Source: Calonectria ilicicola (taxonomy: Eukaryota; Ascomycota; Sordariomycetes; Hypocreales; Nectriaceae). Taken from it: a DNA stretch of 64,000 nt. The translations under genes and the position numbers were made by a program. This document shows positions 23,493-34,324 of this stretch, in pieces. The DNA is taken from contig CP085831.1 of the NCBI GenBank assembly GCA_020809705.1, positions 4,960,001-5,024,000 on the forward strand. Direction: 5' to 3'. Numbering within the stretch: the first letter of the stretch is position 1; every line of letters begins with the position of its first letter. The notes under the pieces are model-generated. The model ran no database searches, was not told the origin of the DNA, and saw nothing but the letters and a program-made list of their open reading frames with translations.

Positions 23493-24353
23493 TTACTGGG
23501 AGTCAGGTAGACCCTGTAAATAAGGACCCATAGCCTCAATCAGAGCCTCAGGGCATTCGACTGGAATCAAGTGTCCAACCTCTTCCAGGACCACCATTTC
23601 AGCGCGCTGGATATTCGGAACAAGATTTTTTCTTAATGCTTCCACCCGCTCCACCATATCCTTGCCACCAGCCACGATGAGCACCGAGACTGCAATCTTC
23701 CTTGCCAGCTCGCTCACATCCTCACTCATCCCATAGGCAGGCCAAGCCCTTCTTGCGTGCGGATTGCCAGCTAGCATATCTGCAACCAGCCCCTCCACTG
23801 CCTCGTTGCTCAGCGCGCTCTCGGCCGAAGTCAGCACATTTCGGGCCACAAACTCGGCACTCTCGGAATTTGCATACGCCTCAATCTGCTGCTGCTGCAT
23901 GTCCTCCGGCAACCGAAGTGGCGTTGGTGGAGCAGACGCCGCGGGAGCCACACCGCGCAGACCCGCAACTAGGCCCCGGCCTACAACTGTCTGTGCAACT
24001 TTTCCACCCATGGAGTGGCCGATCAGCACCACGTCACTGAGTCTGAGAGCGTGCATGACAAATTCTACGTCCTCGGCCATGTCGACATTGGTATATGCAG
24101 ATGCATCATCAGGACCAGTTGAGCCGCCCCAGCCACGGAGAGAGATGGCGACGGTCGGGTAGGTTTTTGCGAGAGGCGCGACAACGGCGGACCAAGTACG
24201 CGCGGAGCCGCCCCAGAAATGGAGAAAGACAAGCGTTGGCCGGGTGACAGTTGCTGAAGGTTCTGTCGCTTGAGAAGGTGGTGGTGTAGTGAGCTGCACA
24301 TGCAGAGCGGTATCTGCGCTGCGCGTAATGGTGTGGTACGTTGTAGTAGACAT
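23493..24353 (-). CDS. alpha/beta-hydrolase fold protein
   Basis: A single-exon gene of 286 residues. The oxyanion segment LHFWGGS (44-50), the nucleophile elbow GHSMGG (Ser114), the acid in VAGGKD and the base His in GHLIPVE form a complete triad arrangement. The family includes haloalkane dehalogenase/C-C hydrolase-like and esterase-like enzymes, so the substrate is open. There is no signal peptide. The coding sequence is richer in G+C than its surroundings and has no intron. That would fit a bacterial-type gene acquired by transfer, but many fungal alpha/beta hydrolases are intronless. Confidence 0.85.
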   Translation of the reverse strand: MSTTTYHTITRSADTALHVQLTTPPPSQATEPSATVTRPTLVFLHFWGGSARTWSAVVAPLAKTYPTVAISLRGWGGSTGPDDASAYTNVDMAEDVEFVMHALRLSDVVLIGHSMGGKVAQTVVGRGLVAGLRGVAPAASAPPTPLRLPEDMQQQQIEAYANSESAEFVARNVLTSAESALSNEAVEGLVADMLAGNPHARRAWPAYGMSEDVSELARKIAVSVLIVAGGKDMVERVEALRKNLVPNIQRAEMVVLEEVGHLIPVECPEALIEAMGPYLQGLPDSQ

Positions 24354-25017
24354 ATTGATGAATTAGATGATTGAATGTATTGTTTGGGAGTTTTCTTGGC
24401 AGAGAGAAATCATCATGTTTTAAACAATGAGGCTTTCACGCTCTTACAAATGCACGTCAACTATGAACCGATCCCGCTCGGGGTTTAAACAGGACGGCGC
24501 AACGGCTCTAGGGTAGTTCGGTAAAATCGGCACAAGAGGCCATCGTGTTGATCCAGCCGTGTGGATCCTTAAATTCCGGACCCGCTCGGATTGTTCACGG
24601 TTGCTGACAAAATTTGCCACAAGAGATGGGGCTCTCTCACCCAAGCCTCTGTGCATTTTCATCCTTAATATCTCTCCTCTCATATTTTTAGCACGTTAAT
24701 CTGTCTGTCTGTCTATTCTTTCCATATGTACCTGTTCAAATCGCGAGCACAGCGCTTTTTGAGCGCGTTGGCTGTAGGGAGAGAGACGTCTTTGCGTAAT
24801 GTTGGGCGAATATGAGTGGCGCAACGTTTTAACCCAATTTTTTTTATATTTCTTTTTTCTAGCTTAATTCGAATACTCCCTTCTCTCTCTCTTTTTTTTT
24901 TATCTTTTATCAAGAAAAAATTTATGCATATAGATTCTTAAAAGACACGAGACTATTACTTAACCACTGCTTTTTACTATTACCCACCAGTTGAGAATAT
25001 GTCAGCAGATTTTCTTC
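24354..25017. other. intergenic region
   Basis: No gene is seen. It contains a short TCTG tetramer run near 24700-24715 and poly-T tracts near 24838-24900. Confidence 0.55.
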
Positions 25018-26183
25018 TCATGTCTCCTTTGGCTTTATCGCCAATGGGAGCTTTAACAACCTGATTGCGTTTTCCCTCGCCACTGCAATTTTCTGGTCAT
25101 ACGGTAGATCGACAGAATTCCACCAGAATTGCGCCTCTTGGATATTGTTATATGGTGTACCTAAGCCAAGTTAGTGAACATGGAAGTTTGTCAAAAGTTG
25201 CAAACTCACCAATACTATACAGGCACCGTTCGACACCCAATTCTGCGACTGCAAACTTCAACCCTGAAGTCGAATAAGTTCCAGACGTGGTTACATAGAA
25301 GTTCTTACGCCAGTAATGAGTGTAGCTATATTTGGGATTGCGGTAAGGTGTGCCCCTCATATGATCGTACCAGTAGGAAGCACGCCATAAATTGAATGGA
25401 ATTCTAGTCAAGTTAGCTCCATACCCTGTAACAATGGAAAATCGGTGCTTGCCCTTCTCCGAGGTGCCCGACAATAATCTTGACGTTGGGAAACCTGTCA
25501 AGGGTTCCTGAGACCAGTTAGCACAGAACAATTTGAGCCTGCATAATGTAGCATGCCCGATGAAGCTATCGCGTAAAGGTGAATAGAAAGGTCCAAAGAG
25601 AACCCGACACTTGCTCCGAGTAGATGGCGACGTGATTCCATTGGCGGCCCCAAATTTTCGGGGTAACGGGGATGAAAATACACGGGGGCATCGAGTTCTT
25701 GAACAGTTTGCCAGAAAGGATCATACTCCGGTGTGTCGTAGTACTTTCTTCCGTCCTTGGTAGAAGTCTCACTGTGGGCGCTCTGCCAATCATTGAGAAG
25801 CACGCCCACCATACCTAACTCCTTGATAGCTCGCCTCAATTCCGTAGCTGCCTGAACAGCATCGTGCATCGAAAGCACGGCAAACGCCCCAAACCGAGCG
25901 GGATTTTTCTTCACTTCGGCCGCTAGGAAATTGTTATTGTCGTAGGCCATTTTCTCTGCCACTGCCGGATCAACCTCTCCCCCGGTGAAGTATGGGAAAG
26001 GACCATATACTCAACGCCGTGAAGATCCATCAATGCAAGTCTTTTTTCATGAATGTTAAAAAGACCTTCCCTGATGGACTTGCCCAGTTCCGAGTAAGTT
26101 GATAACAGAGGCAAAAGACTTTTCAGATGCTCCTCATATCTGGGATCGAGGACGGCTTCTTCAATAGCAATAGTTCCGTACAT
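25018..26183 (-). pseudogene. ACMSD-type amidohydrolase (aromatic acid decarboxylase-like), disrupted
   Basis: Homology covers the whole protein, about 339 residues. The start reads MYGTIAIEEAV (metal-ligand Glu region), then YFHPRYP (His ligand), GHLGEG, IPFNLWRASYWYDH and FYVTTSG. This is the family of 2,3-dihydroxybenzoate and gamma-resorcylate decarboxylases. Exons are 26183-25557, 25507-25453, 25403-25210 and 25160-25018; all three introns are 49 bases. The first two introns have GC donors (GCATGC, GCAAGC). Their summed length is one base short of a multiple of three. The break lies in a G run at about 25979-25985, where the frame changes with no room for an intron. The segment expected to read S-x-D-x-P, with the catalytic Asp, reads SIGTPY. 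The gene is therefore probably dead, unless the frameshift is an assembly error. Confidence 0.8.
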
Positions 26184-27001
26184 GATGAATGATTTAAACT
26201 GAATATTTTGATATTGGTGGTAAGCCAATACAATACTCAGGTGCCCATAAGTCTTTATAGTCCATGGAAAAGTGAGTTTGCTGTAGAGTCGTCGTCTCGG
26301 AAACTTGGGATGTGCAAGTTGCTCTCAGAATACCTCGCTCTTGGTGCTTGGTATCAAAAGCATCTAGATGTACTTAGTAGTAGTTCAAAGTTCTATGATG
26401 GTATCATCTGTCATCGCGTCTGCGAATTCCCCGAATGTCTAAAACTGTTTCATCTTGCCCTTTGCTTACAGTTGAACACGAGTACCCACATAGATTTGTT
26501 TTCTGGCATCCTGGGTAGTGCCCACATAATCAGGCCGCTGTGCATCTTGTCCGTATATAGCAACTTGCTAAACCCAATGGGCCCTTCTGGCCCCGTATAA
26601 ATTGGCTTTGAGTTGTCGCTTTCGCATATCTCGCATAATCTGTGCGGTGCCGGTGCCGAGAAGTGGAGCTGGGATCATGGTTGGATTGTTAGGTTGCAGC
26701 GAACTCCGTTTCCTTAGCTCTCAATAATCCTGCCCGTTCCATCAGCTGGGTGGGCTATTGAGGTTTTTCAGAGTGGTGGGGGCTCTGCTTTGCTTACCTA
26801 GTTACCTTGTCGGGGAATATACTCCATCTTGGGTCTAGATGGCTCAAGAACGCTATCTTCATGACCTAATTAATTAATGTTGTGGAACGGGATTCGGCCT
26901 GTATCTGATTCCGACACGCCCTGTCGGTGCACCCCTTCTAGCACCATGGCAAACTCTTTGTCTTGCAACACCGAACAGCCATCGCAGATATCAACTACTA
27001 A
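26184..27001. promoter_or_regulatory. divergent promoter between decarboxylase and regulator
   Basis: About 0.8 kb separates the two divergent genes. The pairing suggests the Zn2Cys6 protein once controlled the decarboxylase. No open frame is supported. Confidence 0.4.
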
Positions 27002-29395
27002 ATGGAGAGTACACCGGAAAGCCTATCTTTGATGGCCGCGTCACCATTTTACGGGTATATGCGGACATGTCTTCTTTGTCGCGAGCGCAGGGTAAAATGC
27101 GACCGTCGGGTGCCGCGATGCTCCAACTGTCTGAGGTATGCGGTAAATTGCATCTACCCACCTGGTCGGGGCAGGGCGCCCAAGAAGTCAAGAGGTGGCA
27201 TCAAGCCCCGAGTCTCTGAGCGCCTGTCTCGTCTCGAGAACATTATCGGCCAATTGGGCACGGTTGGTAAGTCCCGACTCGCTAGTTCCCATTTTTGTTT
27301 GCCGTAACTACTGGGCTGCTGCTGACAATCCAACCATGTCAGCTCGCCAGAACCAGGAAACCTCTCACAATCATCAAGACGGTTACTCCCGTCCATTCCA
27401 TCAAGACTTCGGCCGTCTCAAGGTTGATCAGTCGAAAAGCTACTACGTGAACAATGCTCTGTGGGTCACGTTGTCCAATGAGGTACGCTTCTTGCTTCTT
27501 TTCTACATCATTCATTATTTCCTTAACACTGACACGAGACGTGATGCTAGGTTGAGGAACTCCGTGACCTCCTTTTTGAGCCTGCCAGTGAAGACGCCGG
27601 CTACGAGTCATCAGTGGTTTCATCCCCGACGACGACAGCTACATCTCCCTCATCTGGGTTAGGGTTGGATGCTGCCATCTTCGGTTACCGGGCCATATCC
27701 ACGTCTCTACGCCATTACCATCCATCGTTGTACCAAGCCATCGCTATTTTTGCCGCATTCAAGGAGAATGTTGCACCACTGGTCCGCATATTTCATATTC
27801 CAACGCTAACAGAAATCTACTGGAGCGGCATATCTTCATTTGATCGTCTCGACAAGCATACAGAGGCCATACTCTTTGCCATATATTACTCAGCCGTTGT
27901 TGGTCTAAGATCGGATCGGTGCATCGAGATTCTGGATGAAACACGTGAAGCTGCCCTAAAGAGGTATCGATATGCTGCGGAACAAGCCTTCGCCCGAGGT
28001 AATCTGCTCAACACTCAGAATATGACAATGCTGCAAGCGGCCGTACTTTTCTTATCTGCCCTGCCCAACGAGGATGACTCGCGCGCTGCATGGTCGCTCA
28101 CATCGCTCATCTACCACATCGCGCGGACCATGGGTCTTCACCGTGACGGGTCGGTATTCGGACTTGGCCCTTATGAGACGGAGTTGCGTCGACGCCTGTG
28201 GTGGTAGATCTGCATAATCGACAGCCGCTCCTCAGAGTATCGCTGTAACGAGCCAATTGCGCTGGGGTTCGGCTCTGACACGAAGCTACTATTGCATATT
28301 AATGATGCCGATTTGTCACCTGAGATGATAGAGCCTCCGACCGAGAGATGGGACCATGCAACCGATATGACGCTTTCCTTAATTCGGTGTGAGGCCATAC
28401 AGATGGGCTGGAAGCTGGGCCATATGGAGCAAGAGCAGACCAAGGCATCCGGCAGCAGTGGTGCCCCAATGGCAGACCAAAGCCCAGGTCCTCATGAGAG
28501 GTGGCGGGCCTTGATTCAAGCCTTTGAAGAGAGATTACGCGAAAAATATTTACCTATCTGTGACATTGCCGTGCCAATACAGCTCATGTCTTCAGCGGTA
28601 GCGCGTATCTTGCTTGGGCGCTTATGGCTCATGACACAATACTCGGCCGCATCTCGGGAGAACGAAGGGGATGGTGAAGGAGACAGCAGTACATTCAGTG
28701 GGAGCCCTACTGGTACCGGTCAGGTGGAGAACGAAATACGCGACCAGCTCTTTCAAACTTCAATTAGGATATTGGAACTATCAGGAATGCTTTTGACAAA
28801 TAGTGCCGTCATGCAATGGACCTGGTACTCTAAGATGCACGTCCAGTGGGGTGCAATGACATTTGTGCTCTCTGAACTCTGCGCCCGGAGTCAATCTCCA
28901 GAATACGACCGCGCATGGGACGGTGTAACAACAGTGTATGACGGATGGAGAGTGCACAGAAGTAGAGATGATAGGAACCGTCTTGCCCTTTGGCGGCCCA
29001 TCACCCGGCTCATGGCGAAAGCTCGCTACGTGAAAGAAATGCAGCCGACGGACTCTGGATGGCCCTCACAAGCTACCTGCGGAGGCCAGCAGAATCGCCC
29101 CACCTCGGCATCAGATGTTCTCTCCAAAGATACTCTATCAATGCATTCAAACAGTTGGGACACGCCGCCACAGCGAACACCAAACTCAATACCAACACCT
29201 GATCTATCGTTGGCAGGGCTGTCCTCGGTCGCTTGTTCTAGTTCTACACAGGGCATACCAGACGCACCGGGCAATGAAGAGCTAGGCCCTTTGGCGAATT
29301 TTATTCCTGGCCGCTTTTGGGTAGGCGACCTTGAAATTAATGGTACTTTATGGCCTGCAGGAATGAATGTTGTGACCCCTCCAGGTTTTTCATAA
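27002..29395 (+). pseudogene. Zn2Cys6 transcription factor interrupted by one TAG
   Basis: Three exons (27002-27266, 27343-27482, 27551-29395) form a 749-codon frame broken only by TAG at 28205-28207 (codon 354). The zinc cluster is intact (Cys23, 26, 33, 40, 43, 50), followed by a basic linker and a dimerisation-type SERLSRLENIIGQLG. The stop falls directly after [10 protein letters not shown], inside the fungal regulator domain, where related proteins continue with a polar residue and then ICI(L)D. The frame stays open and homologous for almost 400 codons after the stop. The stop context shows no known read-through signal. It is most likely a recent nonsense mutation; a truncated protein keeping the DNA-binding part is possible. 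It stands divergent from the broken decarboxylase. Confidence 0.85.
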
Positions 29396-29502
29396 CATGT
29401 AAAATATAAATATACAAACGATATCTGGTTGAGAGCACTTCAATGGATATTCTACTACAGGTTTCTCCGAAAGCTGGGGTCGGGCTCCACGTCCCCAGCA
29501 CA

Positions 29503-29973
29503 CTAGTCATTTCTAACAATCATCCAGTTCATTGTTCGAGTACCACCAGGCCAAGTTGTAATTTGGCAATCCACCTGACCCTTGGCCCCGACTCTACCCT
29601 CCCACTGAAACTTGGAAATGGAATCATTAATCAGATCGATAATATCCGTATTTCCAACATAGCTTGAAGAGAAGTAATCTTTTGGTCCCCGAACACCAAA
29701 TGCGCATGATCCGTATTGGGCAATCTGATGGTAGTCGCCGTTGTTATAAATAGTCCACCGGCCATCGTTTGCAATGTTGGCTGCGAGTTGCTGGCAATCA
29801 GCTACGAATGGAGAGCCGCCGGAGCTTTGGTTTTCAAAACTCGACAGCTCGCAGTCGTTGTGTGACTCTCGGGCCTCAAGGATAGCATTGCCCTCTTGAG
29901 ATCGACTGGGAATAATGGCACCTTGCGCAATGGCAAAAAAGGTTGTGATTATGGTGACAATTTGGTGTTGCAT
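29503..29973 (-). CDS. Ecp2-type (Hce2) secreted cysteine protein
   Basis: A single-exon gene of 156 residues, starting at the ATG at 29973 that begins a classic signal peptide (MQHQIVTIITTFFAIAQG). A short pro-region with a basic/acidic stretch follows. The mature part has four Cys in DCELSSF, VADCQQLA, GSCAFGV and QVDCQI, plus the sequence style of the Hce2 domain (homologues of Cladosporium fulvum Ecp2), such as NQSSGGSPFVADCQ. The family comprises secreted necrosis-type effectors and domains found on killer-toxin-like chitinases. The exported protein would act outside the cell. It lies 4.4 kb from a killer-toxin-type chitinase gene on the same strand. No lesion is seen in this gene. Confidence 0.8.
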   Translation of the reverse strand: MQHQIVTIITTFFAIAQGAIIPSRSQEGNAILEARESHNDCELSSFENQSSGGSPFVADCQQLAANIANDGRWTIYNNGDYHQIAQYGSCAFGVRGPKDYFSSSYVGNTDIIDLINDSISKFQWEGRVGAKGQVDCQITTWPGGTRTMNWMIVRND

Positions 29974-30112
29974 TTTGAGTGATGGTACAGTGAAAGTATT
30001 CACTGAATGTAGGAATTGAAAGTAGAGTTTGAGCGAAGGACTCTGTGTCTTGTGTGTAGCTTTATTGGCGACTGATGGAAACGGCAAGTTCAAATTGTCA
30101 CTGTTTGGTCGG

Positions 30113-30120
30113 TTTATATA
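30113..30120 (-). promoter_or_regulatory. TATA-like element of the Hce2 gene
   Basis: On the minus strand the sequence reads TATATAAA, about 140 bases upstream of the ATG. This is a fair position for a core promoter element of a regulated, highly expressed secreted protein. Confidence 0.5.
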
Positions 30121-30614
30121 GCTCCAAGTCTGATGATGTGGTTCTACCCCTAGCAAGAAGCAAAGTAGAATCTCACGTCAGGAATAGTCAAAAAAGAAAA
30201 GTCTTACGATGGGGCTATGGCGAACACGAACATATTACAGGTGGTGTACTATTTATTTCTTGATAGACCAGGGCCTCTGGACTGTTTTTTAACTTCGCGT
30301 TAATCGGTTTAGAATTATTGGTATAGAAAAAAGTAAGCTCACTGTCGCTCTAGGTTTGGAAACATCCGGCACAAAACCGTCTCACTACCTAAAAGAAATA
30401 CGGCAGAGGCTGTGTCGGCACTTGTCGTTTTCGGAATCAGCCGACTAAAAAAGGAACAATGAGCTTAACCAGGATGTGGGCTCACTTGATGCAGTCATTG
30501 AGCTGCTATTAGAGCAATCACTATGAGCGAATTTGACTATTGAACTGATACTAAGAAGATTTCTGTCGAGATGAGTATATAATCCTTGTTACAAAAGAAA
30601 ATTGAACTATATTT
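30121..30614. other. intergenic region
   Basis: Roughly 0.5 kb between the Hce2 gene and the Cas1-like gene. Nothing is recognised. Confidence 0.5.
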
Positions 30615-33358
30615 TTAGTAAAAACCTGCAAACTTTTTCCCGTCCAGTTTTGGTTGGCGGATCGTGACACCGTCAGGGACTTCAGTCTGAGAAGGCCCAG
30701 GTGTAAATATGTTAAGTAGCCATAATGCTAGGGAGAGTAGTAGAATCCAGCGATACTGTGCACTGAGTAAGCCTCTCATAGTAGAAGTGCCACTTCTCAG
30801 CTTTATGTACCCATGCCGCAAGCTTCGGGACAGTGCAGCACCTGAGGCATGCCCCCTCGCACCACTCTCATCTTCGTTTGATACGTCCAGGCGAGCTAAC
30901 TCCGTGATATCCATATTTAGCTCTGGGGTCGGGAAGATCAATTCCATCAGCTCAATTGCTGCTGTAGCTGCCCACGAACTGACCAAGAAGAAGATTGGTA
31001 TGATCAAAACCAAATCTCTCCATCGGTCGCCAATGAGGGATCCGTCACCTGTAAAAATACCTGTGAGTAGTACTCCTCGACCTGTTGCAGCTAAGAACAG
31101 GTGGAAGTGAAGAGGGTAGAGTACAAAGGAACATCTGCCCACCCATGCCAACGCTTCTAAATGATGATTTTGGAATAGGGGTACAATATTTCGCAAGCAA
31201 ATGTAAACCAGCATAGGAGCCAATGCAAACTCGCTTTGCCATCTGGGATAAGAATCAAGACTAGAGTCCGTTACAAACCGTGATAGGCAAAAGCCTCCAA
31301 AGATCGCCAAACTCGTTAACTTGAGCGCAAATTGTTGAATTGGGCTGAATTCTACTTTGACGTTGACAACAGCAAGAAGTATAGCAAAGCATGCTATGCA
31401 AGCGTCTCTTGATAGGGCTGATTGCCAAATCTCAACATCTGAGCGAATAGCGAAAACAAGCTCGATGACGAAGAAGAGACCTTGAACCAGCTCGGTCAAC
31501 TTCACAATTGACACGAGAATAAAACTGGATATCGTGACTTTTAAAAGGAGTGATCGGACATCATCATGCTGGCCATATCGAAATGCCATGATAGCCCACA
31601 TGAAAAAGAAGAAGAATGATGTTTCCGCAATGTAATTGTAGTTGATGTAAGGCGTCCCTGTGAAGTAGCAGAGCGGAATTGTGAGGATATTAAGCTGCAA
31701 CAGAGCTTTTGCCCCATGGCTCATAGAGTAATTATTTGTAGCCAAGACATATGAAGCTTGTTCATATATGAATTGGAATACAAGTGATGAAGCTAGAACC
31801 TCTGCTGAGATGGTCTCTCGCCTGTTTACCCAAGAAAGAGTAACGAGCGTTAATAACATCCAGCCTTTCCATTCATCCATCTGACTTTGTGATAGGAAAA
31901 ACCCATGATTGCTTGGAACTGGGGCTTCGGGTTTGTTTGACAAGACAGGTGACCTCCTCAGAGTGAAGAACGCAATCCCAATCCAAGGGATGAGCAAGAC
32001 AAGGAAACTGCTTATTTCCCAGACTGGTTGGCCTTTGGCCATCATCTGCGTAGAGTCGGCGAAATATGACATGAGCAAAGGCAAGACTAATGCCCCCCCA
32101 AGGTGCATATTGACAAAACTCCAGCTAGGTTTAAACTGGCGAGTTAGAATGGCTAACACATCGGTCATGACACAAATCGCAAGAAATATCAAACCAGCCG
32201 CCACCAGTATCTTCTGGGTTAGAGGCCTGGGGCCATAGTCGGTGCAGCAGTTGCTATGTGTAGAAGATGGGCTCATACGGTCAAGCCTGGCATTGCATCG
32301 AATATTGAGCAGGATATTAGCCCGCGCTTCCGCAATTACATCAGTGTAGTGCCATCCAGTCTTTTGCGGATCTATAATGGCATTCGTTTCCCCTGCAATG
32401 GTATTTGGAAGAGCCCACGCCATGGGAAAATTCAACTTATTTTCTTCTTTGGCCAACCAGTTTTGCATTGTCTTGACTTCCCCAACCACCGTAGTGATAT
32501 TGTGGCCCTTTATTATTTCAGGACCCAAATGATTTGGACCAGAGGGCGGGACAAAAAACACTCGATTTCCAACACCATCCAGGTCGTCCAATGGTGCGGT
32601 GAGCAAGTCCTTTCTTTTTGTGAAAAGATCAGAAACGTTGTGTACAGCTTGGTAAAACCCATCCAGATTCGACTTTTTTGTCTCTTGGTCGGATACTTCC
32701 GTGAACCATGCGCCCCCGCTTACCACGACGAGAGCGGCGCCTGGCTGAGATGCAATATCTGTAGGGTGATCCAGGTCTTGATTGAAAATGTCTGCCTCAA
32801 TTGCAAATTTGGTCAGATTTGATTGCAAAACCTTGGCCAATTTGGGGCTCCATGGGCCAGACATTCTCAGATACGGATTAAAAATTAAAGTCGTGTTGAT
32901 TCCGTGATATGCAACCGTCCAGTCACCTTGCTTAAAGTTATTATCCTGATTCCAATTGGCGTCTTCTCTGTTTAACTATATGGTTGCATTTGTTAGCTCA
33001 CTACTTGATTACGCGTCAACTTTGGCGAAGGAAGTAAAATGGTAATACGCACAAGGCGGCCGAGGCCATAGAGCACTTGACGGAGTGTAGAGTCCCCGCT
33101 GAAAACAACTCGACGGCCATCTAGACACCGTCGGATGTCTTCGGAAGTATACTGATGAGGCAAGCAACCGTCTGGTTGCCATTGGTGAAACGGTAATCTG
33201 CTGCCATTTTTATCGGGGGGATCAACCCAGCGACCAGTATTTAGGGTTGCACCACAACGATAAGGGTCGCTGCTCTCAGTATATGTCCAGAGGAAAACCG
33301 CGGCGAGAAAAGAGAAGCCGCACGCGGTCATCAACACTCTGGAGATTGAGGAAGCCAT
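30615..33358 (-). CDS. Cas1-like membrane O-acetyltransferase
   Basis: Two exons (33358-33053 and 32975-30615) give 888 residues. The N-terminus has one membrane anchor followed by a lumenal PC-esterase-like domain with the GDS nucleophile motif (VFSGDSTLR, residues 86-94). About ten to twelve hydrophobic spans then follow, as in the Cas1p acyltransferase domain; the family acetylates polysaccharides or glycans in the Golgi. The segment ILLNIRCN before the first span is typical of the family. Where I would expect a D-x-x-H catalytic pair, the sequence reads TGWH, so the Asp may be missing. An alternative ATG at 33442 would add 28 residues. The likely role is acetylation of a cell-surface or secreted glycan. 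Confidence 0.85.
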
Positions 33359-33442
33359 GATACGCGTATCATTGCGGGGAGGAAGTTCAAGATGTGAAAA
33401 CACGTTTCTCTGAGCAATGCTTAATAGGGGTCGACGCCACAT

Positions 33443-34324
33443 TCAATAATTGACCCACTGTATTTCTTTTCCTGGTGTTGGTTGTTGGTATCATTGTCGT
33501 AAGCAACCATCCCTTTTTGGGTTAAGTGTCTTGAGTCTTATTCTGTCCTGTAGAAAAGGAAAGGTCCAATTTGCAAGCCACCATACACCGCCTGAGCTTA
33601 GCTCGCACACTACCCCACTATTCTGCCCTGATCAGGGCTAGCTACAGTTTTGAAGCGACTATGAGGAGACTATTGATATTAAGTGGACAGGGAAATTTGC
33701 ACCGAACGAAAGTCGGCATCTGGAATACTCAATTCGGATGAGTAGTTGGAATACGAGAGGGTGGGCCCTGCAAGAACGCACGCTTCGTGTCGTATGCATG
33801 TTTTTGTAGATTTTAACTGAGGTTAGGATATTTTAAAAGATTCAATACTCTTTAAATATATGAAGTGCTCAGAAAGAATCCAAGCTACGATATTTTTAAT
33901 AGCTAAAAAAGAGGTTAAAAGTAAGCATGGCAATGTAGTTCAAGCGGCATAAATTAAGCGAGCTGCGAAAGCGAGGAGGTGATTGGATATCATTTCCCTT
34001 GGCCACACTTGTGGCTGTCACAACGATCATTTTGGAGCGAGGGCCATTTGTGAATCACTTTTTACAAGCCGTCAGCCACAAACAACACTGTGTGCAAGCC
34101 TAGTATCAGCTGTTCCATCTATTAACCCAACTCATGGCTGACGGAATAAGCAACGTCGTGACACTATCAACCTTTAATAGACATGCCTTGCGCCGTATTA
34201 TCATCAACTATGCTCGTTATGATGGTACTTGTTTCTGCAGATATGACATCTATTTTATGTTAGTCATCTTGCTATTGGCGACAGCGCACATTACAACCCA
34301 ATGCGACAAAAATACACTATCTGA
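33443..34324. other. intergenic region
   Basis: No gene is supported. AT-rich sequence without clear repeats lies between the Cas1-like gene and the 3' end of the chitinase gene. Confidence 0.55.

Noticed and set aside
23087..24967. Complete hAT-type element carrying the alpha/beta hydrolase
   Set aside because: The ends match over only about eight bases and no target-site duplication is visible.
28205..28207. Programmed stop-codon read-through in the regulator
   Set aside because: The bases after TAG do not match the known CTA-type read-through context, and the family has a sense codon here; nonsense mutation is simpler.
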